The notes beneath the pieces are model-generated. The model was not told where the DNA came from. It saw only the letters and a program-made list of their open reading frames with translations, and did not search any database. A program made the translations under genes and the position numbers. DNA of 41,789 nucleotides from Candidatus Thermoplasmatota archaeon (GTDB lineage Archaea > Thermoplasmatota > E2 > DHVEG-1), in NCBI GenBank assembly GCA_038884455.1, contig JAWABU010000014.1:1-41789 (forward strand), written 5' to 3'. Shown here one piece after another: positions 25,674 to 33,974 of the stretch. How positions within the stretch are numbered: the stretch's first letter is position 1; every line of letters begins with the position of its first letter.

Positions 25674-26320
25674 GGCCACAACTCAACAATATTTTTTAAA
25701 TAGGTATTCGGCGTTGTAAACTCAATAAGACCCGCGATCCCAAATTCTGGATTAATCGAACCTTGTACTTTTATACGTGTTCCAAGACCCGAAAAACATT
25801 TCGAAGTATTTATCAGCAGAACAACAAGGTCCTCTTGATTAATAATAGGTAGCGATGCATTACAGGAACCGTCGATGTCACGAATGACTACAATTCCAAA
25901 GGTTGATGCAGAAAGACGACTGGCGTTTAATGTATTAAATAAACCATTTGTTACATTTCTACTAAAACAGGTTTTCGAATAATTAAGGATTGCCTGTTTT
26001 TTTGAATCAGAGATACTAATATGTGTATAGGTTAGATCAATTGCTTCAGAACCGGTAACTGGCGTGATAAAAATTGCGAGTTGAGAAATAGTTGCATTGT
26101 GTTGATACCCGCTGATATGGGTTACTTTCAAACCGCTTGATATTTCTCGTATCGTCTCCATTCCTGTTTTGAGCGCCTGTTGTTCTAAACTATTCATGGT
26201 TTGTATCAGAACCGATGCAGTGATGCCTGCGACAAGAATCATTGCGATAAAAATAATTAAGGAACCAACCCCAATTGATGCTTGACTTTCTTTCTGAAGT
26301 GTATACCAACGTAGTTGTAT
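25670..26320 (-). CDS. Archaellin, divergent paralogue with ATA start
   Basis: About 216 residues. The open frame upstream of the first ATG (26242) encodes the essential signal: QASIGVGSLIIFIAMILVAG, which matches the archaellin core, so the ATG cannot be the start. The only initiator near the ribosome site GAGGGG is ATA at 26320, three bases downstream. The same arrangement, GAGGGG-ATT-ATG, begins the oxidoreductase gene at 38410. The mature part has a conserved archaellin N-terminal helix and a beta domain with three Cys (KTCFSR, GSCNAS, SKCFSG). It is more distant from the six cassette archaellins and sits downstream of cassette A on the same strand, with its own candidate promoter. Confidence 0.8.
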   Translation of the reverse strand: MQLRWYTLQKESQASIGVGSLIIFIAMILVAGITASVLIQTMNSLEQQALKTGMETIREISSGLKVTHISGYQHNATISQLAIFITPVTGSEAIDLTYTHISISDSKKQAILNYSKTCFSRNVTNGLFNTLNASRLSASTFGIVVIRDIDGSCNASLPIINQEDLVVLLINTSKCFSGLGTRIKVQGSINPEFGIAGLIEFTTPNTYLKNIVELWP

Positions 26321-26370
26321 AATCCCCTCGCCTCCCTCGATTAATCACTAAGTTTAGTAGTACCTGAGAA

Positions 26371-26379
26371 GGATATATC
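26371..26379 (-). promoter_or_regulatory. TATA-like box for the ATA-start archaellin
   Basis: GATATATCC on the minus strand, about 50 bases before the ATA at 26320. The rest of the 278-base gap (26321-26598) holds the cassette A terminator and otherwise nothing recognisable; a 22-codon ORF at 26430 is not convincing. Confidence 0.35.
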
Positions 26380-26559
26380 TCCCAACTACTTAACGATAAT
26401 TAAAAACGAGAATAAAAAGGTATTGTTTTATGTCAGAAGAAAATGAAAAAATCAGAGATTTGAGAAATATCAATAAAAACAAGTATTGTACGAGCTGACA
26501 AAAATCCTAAATTAGAATTAGATAATCGTCTTTTTTCCAGTATAAAAAAAATCTAAAAA

Positions 26560-26583
26560 ATGATGAGAACTGAATCTCATCAT
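26560..26583 (-). terminator. Terminator of archaellin cassette A
   Basis: A perfect 9-bp stem, ATGATGAGA pairing with TCTCATCAT around a six-base loop, 16 bases after the last archaellin stop. On the minus strand it is followed by two T runs. Confidence 0.65.
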
Positions 26584-26598
26584 GTAGAGTATCACTAT

Positions 26599-27315
26599 TT
26601 ATTGTAACGTCATGACTCGAGCGTTAAACGCAGCTGGCGTTGTAAATGAAATAATACCTGGTGAACCCTGCTCAGGTATGACTGCACCCCATATTGGTTT
26701 TCTTTCTGTGAAGCCATTGGTACCACTGAAATTAAAGCAGTGGTAAGTATAGACCGTCAGCATGACTTTATCTCCTCGATTGATAACAGGATTTGTTTGT
26801 GACACTGAATTATCAGCATCTTCAATAACTAAGATCCCGTAATCATCAACAGTATTATACTGTAATTGCTGAGTATGATTCAAACCTTCTCCGGGAAATA
26901 CAGGAAGGTTGAAAAGATCATCAAAGCCTGCTCCGACTCTTTTTGCATAATTATTCTGCGAACTATTGTATTTCAGAATAATTTTTGTATCAGTATCTGA
27001 TAACTCGAGAAAGACTTGACTTAAATCGATATCGGTAGAGCCAGAACGAGGGCGAACGGTGATTGCAAGTTTACTGATGTTTGCACCAGCAGCAGCATAC
27101 CCATGAATTCCAAAAACCGCTAAGCCAGTTGCAACCTCGCCGATGGTTTGCTGTCCTGTTGCCATTGCTTGAGATTCAAGTCGTCCAGCAGTCTGAATCA
27201 GCACCGATGCAGCAATGCCTGCGACGAGAACCATCGCAATGAAGACGATGAGCGTACCAATACCAACATCTGCAACATCCTTCTCCTTAAGAACTTGTAA
27301 TATCTTATGATTCAT
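26599..27315 (-). CDS. arlB: Archaellin, cassette A third gene
   Basis: 238 residues from MNHKILQ (ATG 27315), placed nine bases after GAGGAGG; the upstream in-frame ATG 27333 overlaps the previous stop and this ribosome site. The leader ends KEKDVA with cleavage before [18 protein letters not shown], giving Ala at -1. This is a filament subunit. The beta domain carries several N-x-S/T sequons (NSSQ, NHTQ, NFSG). It is the counterpart of 38706-39419, sharing the endings SQ(or SG)[13 protein letters not shown] and the ERK(P/A)IWGAV phrase. Third gene of the operon. Confidence 0.93.
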   Translation of the reverse strand: MNHKILQVLKEKDVADVGIGTLIVFIAMVLVAGIAASVLIQTAGRLESQAMATGQQTIGEVATGLAVFGIHGYAAAGANISKLAITVRPRSGSTDIDLSQVFLELSDTDTKIILKYNSSQNNYAKRVGAGFDDLFNLPVFPGEGLNHTQQLQYNTVDDYGILVIEDADNSVSQTNPVINRGDKVMLTVYTYHCFNFSGTNGFTERKPIWGAVIPEQGSPGIISFTTPAAFNARVMTLQ

Positions 27316-27329
27316 GGTTTTCATCCTCC

Positions 27330-28007
27330 TCATTGTAAATCATATACCACATCGTTGTATGCAGCCGGAGTGGTAAATGAAATAATACCGGGAGAACCAA
27401 TTTCTGGGACGATCAAACCAAAAATTTGAACACGTTCTGGAACCTCTCGACCAAAACATGCAGCTGCTGCACATCGAACTGTTAATATAACTTTGTCCCC
27501 TTGATTGATAATGGGGTTAAGTTCTTTACAAGAACCATCTTGATCTTGAACAACAATCAAACCAAAGGTCTCGCTATTCAATTCATCCCAATTTCCTGTG
27601 TCAAAAATCTGAGCGTTAGAGATATTAACTGTTGCATTATAATGTCCTGGATTTTTCCAACCATTATACAGGAGAACAACTTTTTTAACTCCATCGCTTA
27701 AAATAAGCCGTGTTTGGTTGATATCAATGTCTGGTGCACCAGCGCGTGCTCGAACCGTAATTCCAAGATAGTTGAGCTTTGTGTTTTTCATACCGACAAT
27801 ATCAATAACGGCGATACCGCTGGATACTTCAGCAATGGTTTGCTGTCCTGAACTCATCGCTTGTGTTTCAAGTTTTCCAGCAGTCTGAATCAGCACCGAT
27901 GCAGCAATGCCTGCGACGAGAACCATCGCAATGAACACAATCATTGCACCAATACCAACATCTGCAACATCCTTCTCCTTAAGAACTTGTAATATCTTAT
28001 GATTCAT
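27330..28007 (-). CDS. arlB: Archaellin, cassette A second gene
   Basis: 225 residues from ATG 28007 ([15 protein letters not shown]), with the same GAGGAGG site as its neighbour. Signal core [18 protein letters not shown]. The mature domain has three cysteines ([16 protein letters not shown]) kept in its counterpart at 39434-40114, suggesting a structural disulphide. Sequons NQT, NAT and NIS are present. Its stop TGA lies inside the ribosome site of the next gene, so translation of the cassette is coupled. Confidence 0.93.
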   Translation of the reverse strand: MNHKILQVLKEKDVADVGIGAMIVFIAMVLVAGIAASVLIQTAGKLETQAMSSGQQTIAEVSSGIAVIDIVGMKNTKLNYLGITVRARAGAPDIDINQTRLILSDGVKKVVLLYNGWKNPGHYNATVNISNAQIFDTGNWDELNSETFGLIVVQDQDGSCKELNPIINQGDKVILTVRCAAAACFGREVPERVQIFGLIVPEIGSPGIISFTTPAAYNDVVYDLQ

Positions 28008-28021
28008 GGTTTTCATCCTCC

Positions 28022-28675
28022 TCATTGTAAATTAACCACTGCAACTGCGTATGCTGCAGGGGTGGTAAATGAAATAATTCCTGGAGATCCTTCTTCCACG
28101 ATTACTTGACCAAAAATATTTCTCCGAGTTCCTAAACCACTGAAAGCCGCAGTGGTATTAATCGTGAGAATAACATGATCCCCGGTGTTTATAACAGGAT
28201 TAGATGAGGAACATGATTCATCTGCATCCTCCATGACGATGACACCAAAAGTCGTTCCATTGAGATGTGGAAAACAAGACGAGCTTAAGAGATCTCCGTT
28301 AATATTTGCGGTAATGGTAAAACAGCTTTTATTGTAAGTAAATATATTTTTTGTATCCGAATCTGAAAGTTCAATAACTGTTGTTGATAAATCAATATCT
28401 TTGGTACCTGCCCGCGGTCTAATAAAAATCGCTAAACGTACAATTTTACCGTTTTCGTGCTGTCCTACGATCTTTTCAACAGCTGCTCCAGTAGCAACCT
28501 CCGCAATGGTCTGTTGACCTGAACTCATCGCTTGTGTTTCAAGTTTTCCAGCAGTCTGAATCAAAACCGATGCAGCAATACCAGCAACAAGAACCATCGC
28601 AATAAAAACAATCATCGCTCCGATACCAACATCGCCGATATCGGTTTTTTGCAACAATTTTACCGTTTTTTCCAT
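28022..28675 (-). CDS. arlB: Archaellin, cassette A first gene
   Basis: 217 residues from ATG 28675 ([14 protein letters not shown]); the frame extends to GTG 28693, but that overlaps the GTGAGG ribosome site. Cleavage is predicted after Gly before [18 protein letters not shown], the canonical Gly at -1 that the other cassette members have changed to Ala. Sequons NKS, NGT and NTT and three Cys are in the mature domain. Counterpart of 40129-40782. First gene of the operon, with the stop overlapping the next ribosome site. Confidence 0.93.
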   Translation of the reverse strand: MEKTVKLLQKTDIGDVGIGAMIVFIAMVLVAGIAASVLIQTAGKLETQAMSSGQQTIAEVATGAAVEKIVGQHENGKIVRLAIFIRPRAGTKDIDLSTTVIELSDSDTKNIFTYNKSCFTITANINGDLLSSSCFPHLNGTTFGVIVMEDADESCSSSNPVINTGDHVILTINTTAAFSGLGTRRNIFGQVIVEEGSPGIISFTTPAAYAVAVVNLQ

Positions 28676-28739
28676 TTTACATCCCATCCTCACAACTCGT
28701 TATCTTGTTGTGATTCCGCAATAAATGAAAATCATGGAT

Positions 28740-28748
28740 AATTTATTA
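28740..28748 (-). promoter_or_regulatory. Possible TATA element for cassette A
   Basis: On the minus strand a GGTTAATAAATT stretch lies about 65-75 bases before the ATG at 28675, similar in distance to the clearer TATA box of cassette B. The 436-base gap 28676-29111 also holds AT-rich sequence and the + strand promoter at 28978; I see no gene in it. Confidence 0.3.
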
Positions 28749-28977
28749 ACCTTGTTTGCATATGAGCATATAACTAGAAATATACGTATATATGCAGGTG
28801 CCAAATTATTCGATGAATAACTGCATTATTAAAGAAGAAATCACCAAGTAGAGTATCTAGTGTGCTACCTTGATATCTTTCTATTTTGAGAACAAATATA
28901 GAGAGTTACGAAGATATAAGGGAACGAAGTGAAATGAATAAACATATTTTTATAAAACATTGAACGAAAGAGGCAAG

Positions 28978-28985
28978 TTTATATA
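28978..28985 (+). promoter_or_regulatory. TATA box of the glycosylation island
   Basis: TTTATATA, about 125 bases before the first island gene. The leader would be around 100 bases. Confidence 0.4.
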
Positions 28986-29111
28986 GAATTGTTAAACTTA
29001 CGGTCACGTTACAGAAAATGATCAGAAATAGATATAATCAAATTGGGAAGATAAATGACTTCTTCTCGATGATAAACGGATAAATTTACTTGGGTTTATC
29101 TGAGGTGGTAT

Positions 29112-29690
29112 ATGAAAAAAATAGTCGATTATGCATATATGAAGTCGATGAACGTTGTATTCCTCTTAAACATGTTAGGAACAAGGCAAAGTATTTATGT
29201 GATGAAAAACCATTTTAATAAAAAAAAAGTTATTGGCGCAGAGATAGGGGTTCTGCGCGGTTATAACACACGGAATATACTCCGACATCTCAACATTGAC
29301 AAAATATATCTTATCGATCCGTACATGATGTATGAAGGAATCGATGAGAAACAAGATCCAAAAGTTCCACATAGTAAAGCTTTTTTGTATGCACAAAAGG
29401 TTTTAAAAAAATATAAGGAAAAAATTATTTGGATTAGAAAAATGTCTTCAGAAGCAATCAATGATGTCCCAGAAAACTTAGATTTTGTGTATATTGATGG
29501 AAATCATTTATATGATTATGTACTAAAGGATTTAGAATTATATTATCCAAAGGTAAAACCTGGCGGTGTTTTATGTGGTCATGATTTTAATCATCCTGAT
29601 GTTGCTCGCGCAGTTGCTGAATTTTCACAAAAGAAAAAGGTAAGTTTTCAGACTCACGGCTATCCTACTGATTGGTGGATAAAAAAATAA
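29112..29690 (+). CDS. Class I SAM-dependent methyltransferase (Methyltransf_24-like)
   Basis: 192 residues from ATG 29112 after GAGGTGGTAT. A Rossmann-type SAM domain shows GAEIGVLRGYNTRNIL (motif I), YLIDPY (acidic residue for the ribose) and LDFVYIDGNHLYDYVLKDL followed by LKPGGVL-like VKPGGVLCGHDF. This pattern is typical of the small family of methyltransferases found in polysaccharide and glycan clusters. First gene of the island on the + strand; methylation of an archaellin sugar is plausible from context only. Confidence 0.8.
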   Translation: MKKIVDYAYMKSMNVVFLLNMLGTRQSIYVMKNHFNKKKVIGAEIGVLRGYNTRNILRHLNIDKIYLIDPYMMYEGIDEKQDPKVPHSKAFLYAQKVLKKYKEKIIWIRKMSSEAINDVPENLDFVYIDGNHLYDYVLKDLELYYPKVKPGGVLCGHDFNHPDVARAVAEFSQKKKVSFQTHGYPTDWWIKK

Positions 29691-29796
29691 AAAGCATAAC
29701 AAAGGAATATTCACCATTTTTTATTATTTAGTTTGATGGGCAGTATGATTAGTAACGATTCTACATAAACAAGTTTTACAAGAGCTATCAGTAATA

Positions 29797-29804
29797 TTTA
29801 TATA
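29797..29804 (+). promoter_or_regulatory. TATA box upstream of the transferase gene
   Basis: TTTATATA with A/T flanks. The expected transcription start falls about 25 bases on, close to the ATG of the mini-ORF at 29827, which would make that ORF leaderless. Confidence 0.4.
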
Positions 29805-29826
29805 TGCATGTAGGAGTTACTTCATT

Positions 29827-29922
29827 ATGCGAAATATTTTTTTAAAAATTCAGTTGATAAATTGGTTAAAAAAAGATAATATCCAAGTAAATCGCTATGT
29901 GCTAACAAAACAATTTCCGTGA
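29827..29922 (+). CDS. Possible 31-residue mini-protein
   Basis: ATG to TGA encoding a basic, hydrophobic peptide (MRNIFLKIQLINWLKKDNIQ then VNRYVLTKQFP), ending nine bases before the next gene. It could be a leader peptide, the degraded remnant of a larger gene, or chance. No family recognised. Confidence 0.25.
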   Translation: MRNIFLKIQLINWLKKDNIQVNRYVLTKQFP

Positions 29923-29931
29923 TGTGACTTT

Positions 29932-30933
29932 ATGCCAATACTTTTTATTAATGCACCCGTGCAGATTTATTCAAGAGCTGTTCCGTTAATTGAGAACAAG
30001 AAATTTAAAAAATATTCAGTAGTGATACCTGAAGAGCTTGTACCATTTTTTAAGGAAAATACCAATGCAGATATTATTGTTCCTAATGTTCATCCAAATC
30101 TCATAACTGCTCAAACAAAGTGGAAACTTTTTTATAATGTTTTGAAAGCACGAAAAGAATATAAGCGATTGTTTAAAAATATTAACAACGATGAGATATA
30201 TCTTTTTTTTACTTCATGGTCTGTCGTTTTTCTTAGTTATGTTAAAAAACTTTCTAAAAAAAATAAGGTTTTTCTGGTTTTATCTGAAAAAAATCCGCAT
30301 AAATTCTCTTTCCAAAAACAAAAAGGTGTTATTCCCTTCTTTATGATCTTGGTCGCAAAAATATTCCTTGGTGTTGATGTTTACATTTTGAATAAAGCAG
30401 GACGTTTCGCTTGGGAGTTAAACAGGGAAAAAATTAATTTTGAAATTATCATGCCTTCCCCATTAGATACGCAACCTGCGAAAACAGGAAAATACCAGCA
30501 TCTTCTCAAAGGTAAAACAGTGTTATTTCTTGGTGATGATCTTGTCTCTGAAGGTGCTATTGAAGAAAGCGTTGTTAATATAACCAATACACTTATGGAC
30601 ATTCTTGATGAAAGATTCAAGGATAAATATGTTATTAAACCACATCCACGAGAGCATACACTCTACGGAAGAATGGCTCATTCAGACCATGTTATTTCCC
30701 CATATATCCTTGCAGAAACACTCATGAATCATGATTGGAAATACATCATTGGATACTATACTGAGGCGTTATTTGCTGCTAAACGAACTACAAAAGCAAC
30801 GGTCATTTCATTACTTCATCTCTGGACTTGGACCAATCCAGTTTTAAAGGAATATTGGCAGAAAGAATTTGAACAGAATAACATCATTATGCCACGAACG
30901 GTTGAGGAGCTCAAAGAAATTTTGAAGGGGTGA
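29932..30933 (+). CDS. Putative polysialyltransferase-like glycosyltransferase
   Basis: 333 residues from ATG 29932. Two Rossmann-like halves, with VLFLGDDLVSEGAI in the second and the motif VIKPHPRE (about 233-240) followed by YYTEALFAAK (about 282-291). KPHPRE with a downstream Ser/Tyr-x-x-LF segment is the hallmark of bacterial GT52/polysialyltransferase-like (GT-B) enzymes that use CMP-sialic-acid-type donors. No membrane span. The CMP-sugar synthetase two genes on would supply the donor. The stop overlaps the ribosome site of the next gene. Fold class is reasonably sure; donor and acceptor are inferred. Confidence 0.6.
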   Translation: MPILFINAPVQIYSRAVPLIENKKFKKYSVVIPEELVPFFKENTNADIIVPNVHPNLITAQTKWKLFYNVLKARKEYKRLFKNINNDEIYLFFTSWSVVFLSYVKKLSKKNKVFLVLSEKNPHKFSFQKQKGVIPFFMILVAKIFLGVDVYILNKAGRFAWELNREKINFEIIMPSPLDTQPAKTGKYQHLLKGKTVLFLGDDLVSEGAIEESVVNITNTLMDILDERFKDKYVIKPHPREHTLYGRMAHSDHVISPYILAETLMNHDWKYIIGYYTEALFAAKRTTKATVISLLHLWTWTNPVLKEYWQKEFEQNNIIMPRTVEELKEILKG

Positions 30934-30935
30934 CG

Positions 30936-31742
30936 ATGGCTCAAAATCTCGAAGAAATAATCGGTATGAAAATATCGATTCCAAAACATTTTGCAAAGGT
31001 AGCAAACACCGCAAACATGATACTTGACTACCGATTTAACAAAAAACTTGAAAAATTGAACAGCACGCTTTCATCGTTACATAATATCCATAAAGGAAAA
31101 CGAGGATTCTTAATAGGATCTGGCCCATCTCTAAATAAAACGAATCTAGCATTACTTCAAAACGAACACGTTATCGGCGTCAATACGTTATATCGAGGGT
31201 TGAATCGATTCAAGCTTTCACCAGAATATTGGGTTGTAGCAGATGGCAAATTATTTCAGGAGAATTACAAAGAGCTTTTTGCTTTGAAAAATGTACAGAT
31301 GTTTCTAACTGAAAATGCGGCTCGAAAATATCTAACAAAGTATCATTTTTACCATCTCTATGAGACAACACAGCCATATGTACTCCGGAATCTTGGTTCT
31401 ATGAATGTCTACAATACCTTTAGCACAGATATTACGAAAGGTATCTACAGCGGTGGCTCCTCAGTAATTAACGCATTACAAATAGCGTTCTTTTTAGGAT
31501 TTCAGGAAATGTATTTAGTAGGATGTGATTGTGGAATAACTGATAATCAGTACCGTTTTGAAGATACGCCGGTAGAAAACCGTATTGGTAAAGGAATACG
31601 TGGAGAATGGCAGTATCTTTTTGATGCGTATAAAGTATGTAAAAAAGCATATGAGGATCATGGGAGAAAAATTTTTAATGCAACTGTGGGCGGATATTTG
31701 GAAGTTTTTGAACGAAAAAAAATAGAAGACGTTGTTCTTTAA
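30936..31742 (+). CDS. Maf-like/DUF115 protein (motility-associated glycosyltransferase family)
   Basis: 268 residues from ATG 30936, which follows AAGGGGTGACG; the GTG at 30930 is part of that site. The N-terminal region is followed by KRGFLIGSGPSLNKT (GSGPSL at 61-66) and, near the C-terminus, GGSSVINALQIAFFLGFQEM with VGCDCG. This is the DUF115/6-hydroxymethylpterin-pyrophosphokinase-like fold shared by the bacterial Maf flagellin-glycosylation proteins and sialic-acid-related transferases. Its position between a KPHPRE transferase and a CMP-sugar synthetase fits transfer of a nonulosonic acid to filament subunits. Confidence 0.7.
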   Translation: MAQNLEEIIGMKISIPKHFAKVANTANMILDYRFNKKLEKLNSTLSSLHNIHKGKRGFLIGSGPSLNKTNLALLQNEHVIGVNTLYRGLNRFKLSPEYWVVADGKLFQENYKELFALKNVQMFLTENAARKYLTKYHFYHLYETTQPYVLRNLGSMNVYNTFSTDITKGIYSGGSSVINALQIAFFLGFQEMYLVGCDCGITDNQYRFEDTPVENRIGKGIRGEWQYLFDAYKVCKKAYEDHGRKIFNATVGGYLEVFERKKIEDVVL

Positions 31743-31804
31743 TAATAAATAATGTATTACAAGGCAAAACAAAGAAGGATATCAAAATAGTACATGGTGA
31801 ACGT

Positions 31805-32497
31805 ATGAGACAAAAAAATAAGATAGTTATTATGATTCCGGCTCGATTGGGAAGCCAGCGAATTTTATTAAAAGCATTACAACCAGTCCATAATCGTTTC
31901 CTTACCTGCTATATCATCGATGTTTGTAAAGAGGTTGTCTCCGATTGGAAGAATATCTATCTGAACGCCTCTGAATCAGTTTTTGAATCTATAGCAAAAC
32001 AAGAGAAAATAAATTATTATAAACGACCCGATCACCTCTCCTCATCATCTGTGACGAACAATGAGTATATTTATGACTTCTTGAAAAACATACCATGTGA
32101 TTATGTCATTCAAGCGAATCTTACTTCACCATTCTTAACGAAAAAAGACATCAGTGGATTTATAAAAAAGTTGACGACAGAGCAGTATGACCTTCTTTTT
32201 TCAGTAAAGGAAATACGCTCCGAAGCGCTCTATGATAACAAACCGCTTACATTTTCATATGGTGGTTCAAAACAGAATTCACAGAATATCAAACCACTGC
32301 ATATCATATGTTGGGGTTTGACTGGTATACGATCTAAGACGTTTATAAAAAATTACGAACAGGATGGCAAAGCAATATTTGGCCACAAAGGAGATAAAAT
32401 TGGTTATTATCTACTATCAGGCCTTTCAACAATTGACATTGATTATCCTGATGATTTAGAGTTAACACGGTTGCTTATGAAGGAAAAAAAACAATGA
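31805..32497 (+). CDS. CMP-sugar synthetase (acylneuraminate cytidylyltransferase family)
   Basis: 230 residues. The N-terminus IPARLGSQRILLKAL is the nucleotide-binding signature of the NeuA/KdsB family, followed by NLTSPFL and the closing DIDYPDDLELTRLL, all in their usual places. These enzymes couple CTP to sialic, legionaminic, pseudaminic or ulosonic acids. ATG 31805 follows GGTGAACGT. The stop overlaps the start of the radical SAM gene by four bases. The exact sugar cannot be read from sequence, and no NeuB-type synthase is in the window, so the sugar must be made elsewhere or be of another type. Confidence 0.8.
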   Translation: MRQKNKIVIMIPARLGSQRILLKALQPVHNRFLTCYIIDVCKEVVSDWKNIYLNASESVFESIAKQEKINYYKRPDHLSSSSVTNNEYIYDFLKNIPCDYVIQANLTSPFLTKKDISGFIKKLTTEQYDLLFSVKEIRSEALYDNKPLTFSYGGSKQNSQNIKPLHIICWGLTGIRSKTFIKNYEQDGKAIFGHKGDKIGYYLLSGLSTIDIDYPDDLELTRLLMKEKKQ

Positions 32498-33966
32498 AGG
32501 TATTATTTATTTATCCAAATCTAATGCTTCAAGCAACAATACCTAATAGTATCGCAATTTTATCAGCATGTCTGAAAAAAGAAGGGCACATAGTTAAATT
32601 GTTTGATACCACCTATTATAAGACTGAAGAGATATCAAATGAGGAAAAACGGATACAACGATTTCAGATTAAACCGTTTGAGATAAAAAAGTTAATTGAA
32701 ACTCCTGTTGAAGATGATTTGATAAAAACCGTTGAGCTGTACAAACCTGAGCTCATCGCGATTACTTTTGTTGATAATACCTTACAACTTGGGATGAAAT
32801 TACTACGTAAAATTCGGCATACAAACATTCCGGTGATTGCTGGTGGTGTGACTGCAATTTTACGACCTGAAGAACTTGCAAATAAAGAAGAAATTGATTA
32901 TGTATGTTATGGAGAAGGAGAAAACGCAATTGTAAAAATCATTGAGTACCTCGAAGGAAAAATTCCAATTCAGGATGTCCCAAATATCTGTTATCGAAGC
33001 ACAAAGGGGAAAAAAACTACCATAATGTACAATAAACCAGATGATCTTGTCGACATCAACATAATACCTTTTGAAGATTATACAATTTTTGATCAAGAGC
33101 GGCTGATGCGGCCGATGTCAGGAAAAATTATCAAAACTGTAACGATTAATATGGATCGAGGCTGTCCGTATTCATGTACGTATTGTTGTGCTCCATCGCT
33201 GCGGAAACATTACGGTAAAGGATATTACCGACGCAAAACAATAGAAAGAATACAAGCTGAATTAGAGTATCAAATCAAGCTACATCAACCAAAGTATATT
33301 TACTTCAATTCTGAAACATTTCTTGCGGTATCTGACGAAGAATTCAAACGATTTGCAGAAATGTATAAAAACTATCAAATTCCTTTTTGGTGTCAAACAC
33401 ATATTAAAACAATAACAGATGTTAAAATAAGATTATTAAAAGAGATAGGATGCGATAAGATCGGAATTGGCATTGAATCGGGAAATGAAAACTATCGAAA
33501 AAACCGGCTTAAAAAAACATTTACAAATAACGAGGCAATTGAAGCGTTTAAAATTTTAAAAAAATATAATGTAGAGGTCGGTGTTAACAATATTATTGGA
33601 TTACCTGAAGAAAACCGTAAATTAATTTTTGACACAATCCGATTAAACCGAAGATTAAATAAGATTTTACACGGTAGAATGTCAACGAGTGGTTTTATAT
33701 TTCAACCATATAAGGGAACAGAGCTATACACCTATTGTATTAACAACAAATATCTGTCTCCCGACCAAGAACCTGATACGTTGATTGGCGATCCTGTAAT
33801 CGAAAATCCGTATCTCTCAAAACAAGAATTATCAGGTTTATTGAGAACATTTTCATTGTATGTTAAAATGCCGATATGGTACTATCCATTAATTCGTATT
33901 GCAGAAAAAAACGATACCATGTTAGCATTTGTAGGAAAAATTTTTTGGAAAAAATATGCAGGTTAA
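32494..33966 (+). CDS. B12-binding radical SAM protein
   Basis: 490 residues, overlapping the previous stop by four bases. The N-terminal ~180 residues are a cobalamin-binding-type Rossmann domain (VLFIYPN, then DTTYYKTEE, IAITFVDN, IPVIAGGVTAI, DYVCYGEGE). The radical SAM core has GCPYSCTYC (C224, C228, C231), which holds the 4Fe-4S cluster, and a downstream GIGIESGNE. Such enzymes methylate or rearrange unactivated carbons, and many act on sugars and lipids. In this island a sugar C-methylation or similar is plausible, but not shown. Confidence 0.85.
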   Translation: MKVLFIYPNLMLQATIPNSIAILSACLKKEGHIVKLFDTTYYKTEEISNEEKRIQRFQIKPFEIKKLIETPVEDDLIKTVELYKPELIAITFVDNTLQLGMKLLRKIRHTNIPVIAGGVTAILRPEELANKEEIDYVCYGEGENAIVKIIEYLEGKIPIQDVPNICYRSTKGKKTTIMYNKPDDLVDINIIPFEDYTIFDQERLMRPMSGKIIKTVTINMDRGCPYSCTYCCAPSLRKHYGKGYYRRKTIERIQAELEYQIKLHQPKYIYFNSETFLAVSDEEFKRFAEMYKNYQIPFWCQTHIKTITDVKIRLLKEIGCDKIGIGIESGNENYRKNRLKKTFTNNEAIEAFKILKKYNVEVGVNNIIGLPEENRKLIFDTIRLNRRLNKILHGRMSTSGFIFQPYKGTELYTYCINNKYLSPDQEPDTLIGDPVIENPYLSKQELSGLLRTFSLYVKMPIWYYPLIRIAEKNDTMLAFVGKIFWKKYAG

Positions 33967-33974
33967 ATTGATCA

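Larger units (their letters stand above)
26599..28675 (-). repeat. Archaellin cassette A (paralogous to cassette B at 38706-40782)
   Basis: Three archaellin genes in the same order, strand and spacing as cassette B about 12.1 kb away, with pairwise partners 1-1, 2-2 and 3-3 by protein similarity. Short stretches are nearly identical in DNA, notably the first ~40 codons of genes 2 and 3 and the 35 bases across the gene 2 stop (27331-27365 versus 39435-39469). Confidence 0.85.

Noticed and set aside
26243-26320. Archaellin truncated at ATG 26242 (pseudogene)
   Set aside because: The upstream frame is open and encodes a perfect archaellin signal next to a ribosome site, so the gene is intact if ATA is accepted.
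26430-26498. 22-codon + strand ORF between archaellin genes
   Set aside because: Very short, no strong ribosome site, no recognisable features.
26560-26583. Inverted repeat as part of a mobile element end
   Set aside because: It is a simple 9-bp hairpin with T runs directly behind a gene, which fits a terminator; no transposase is present in the window.
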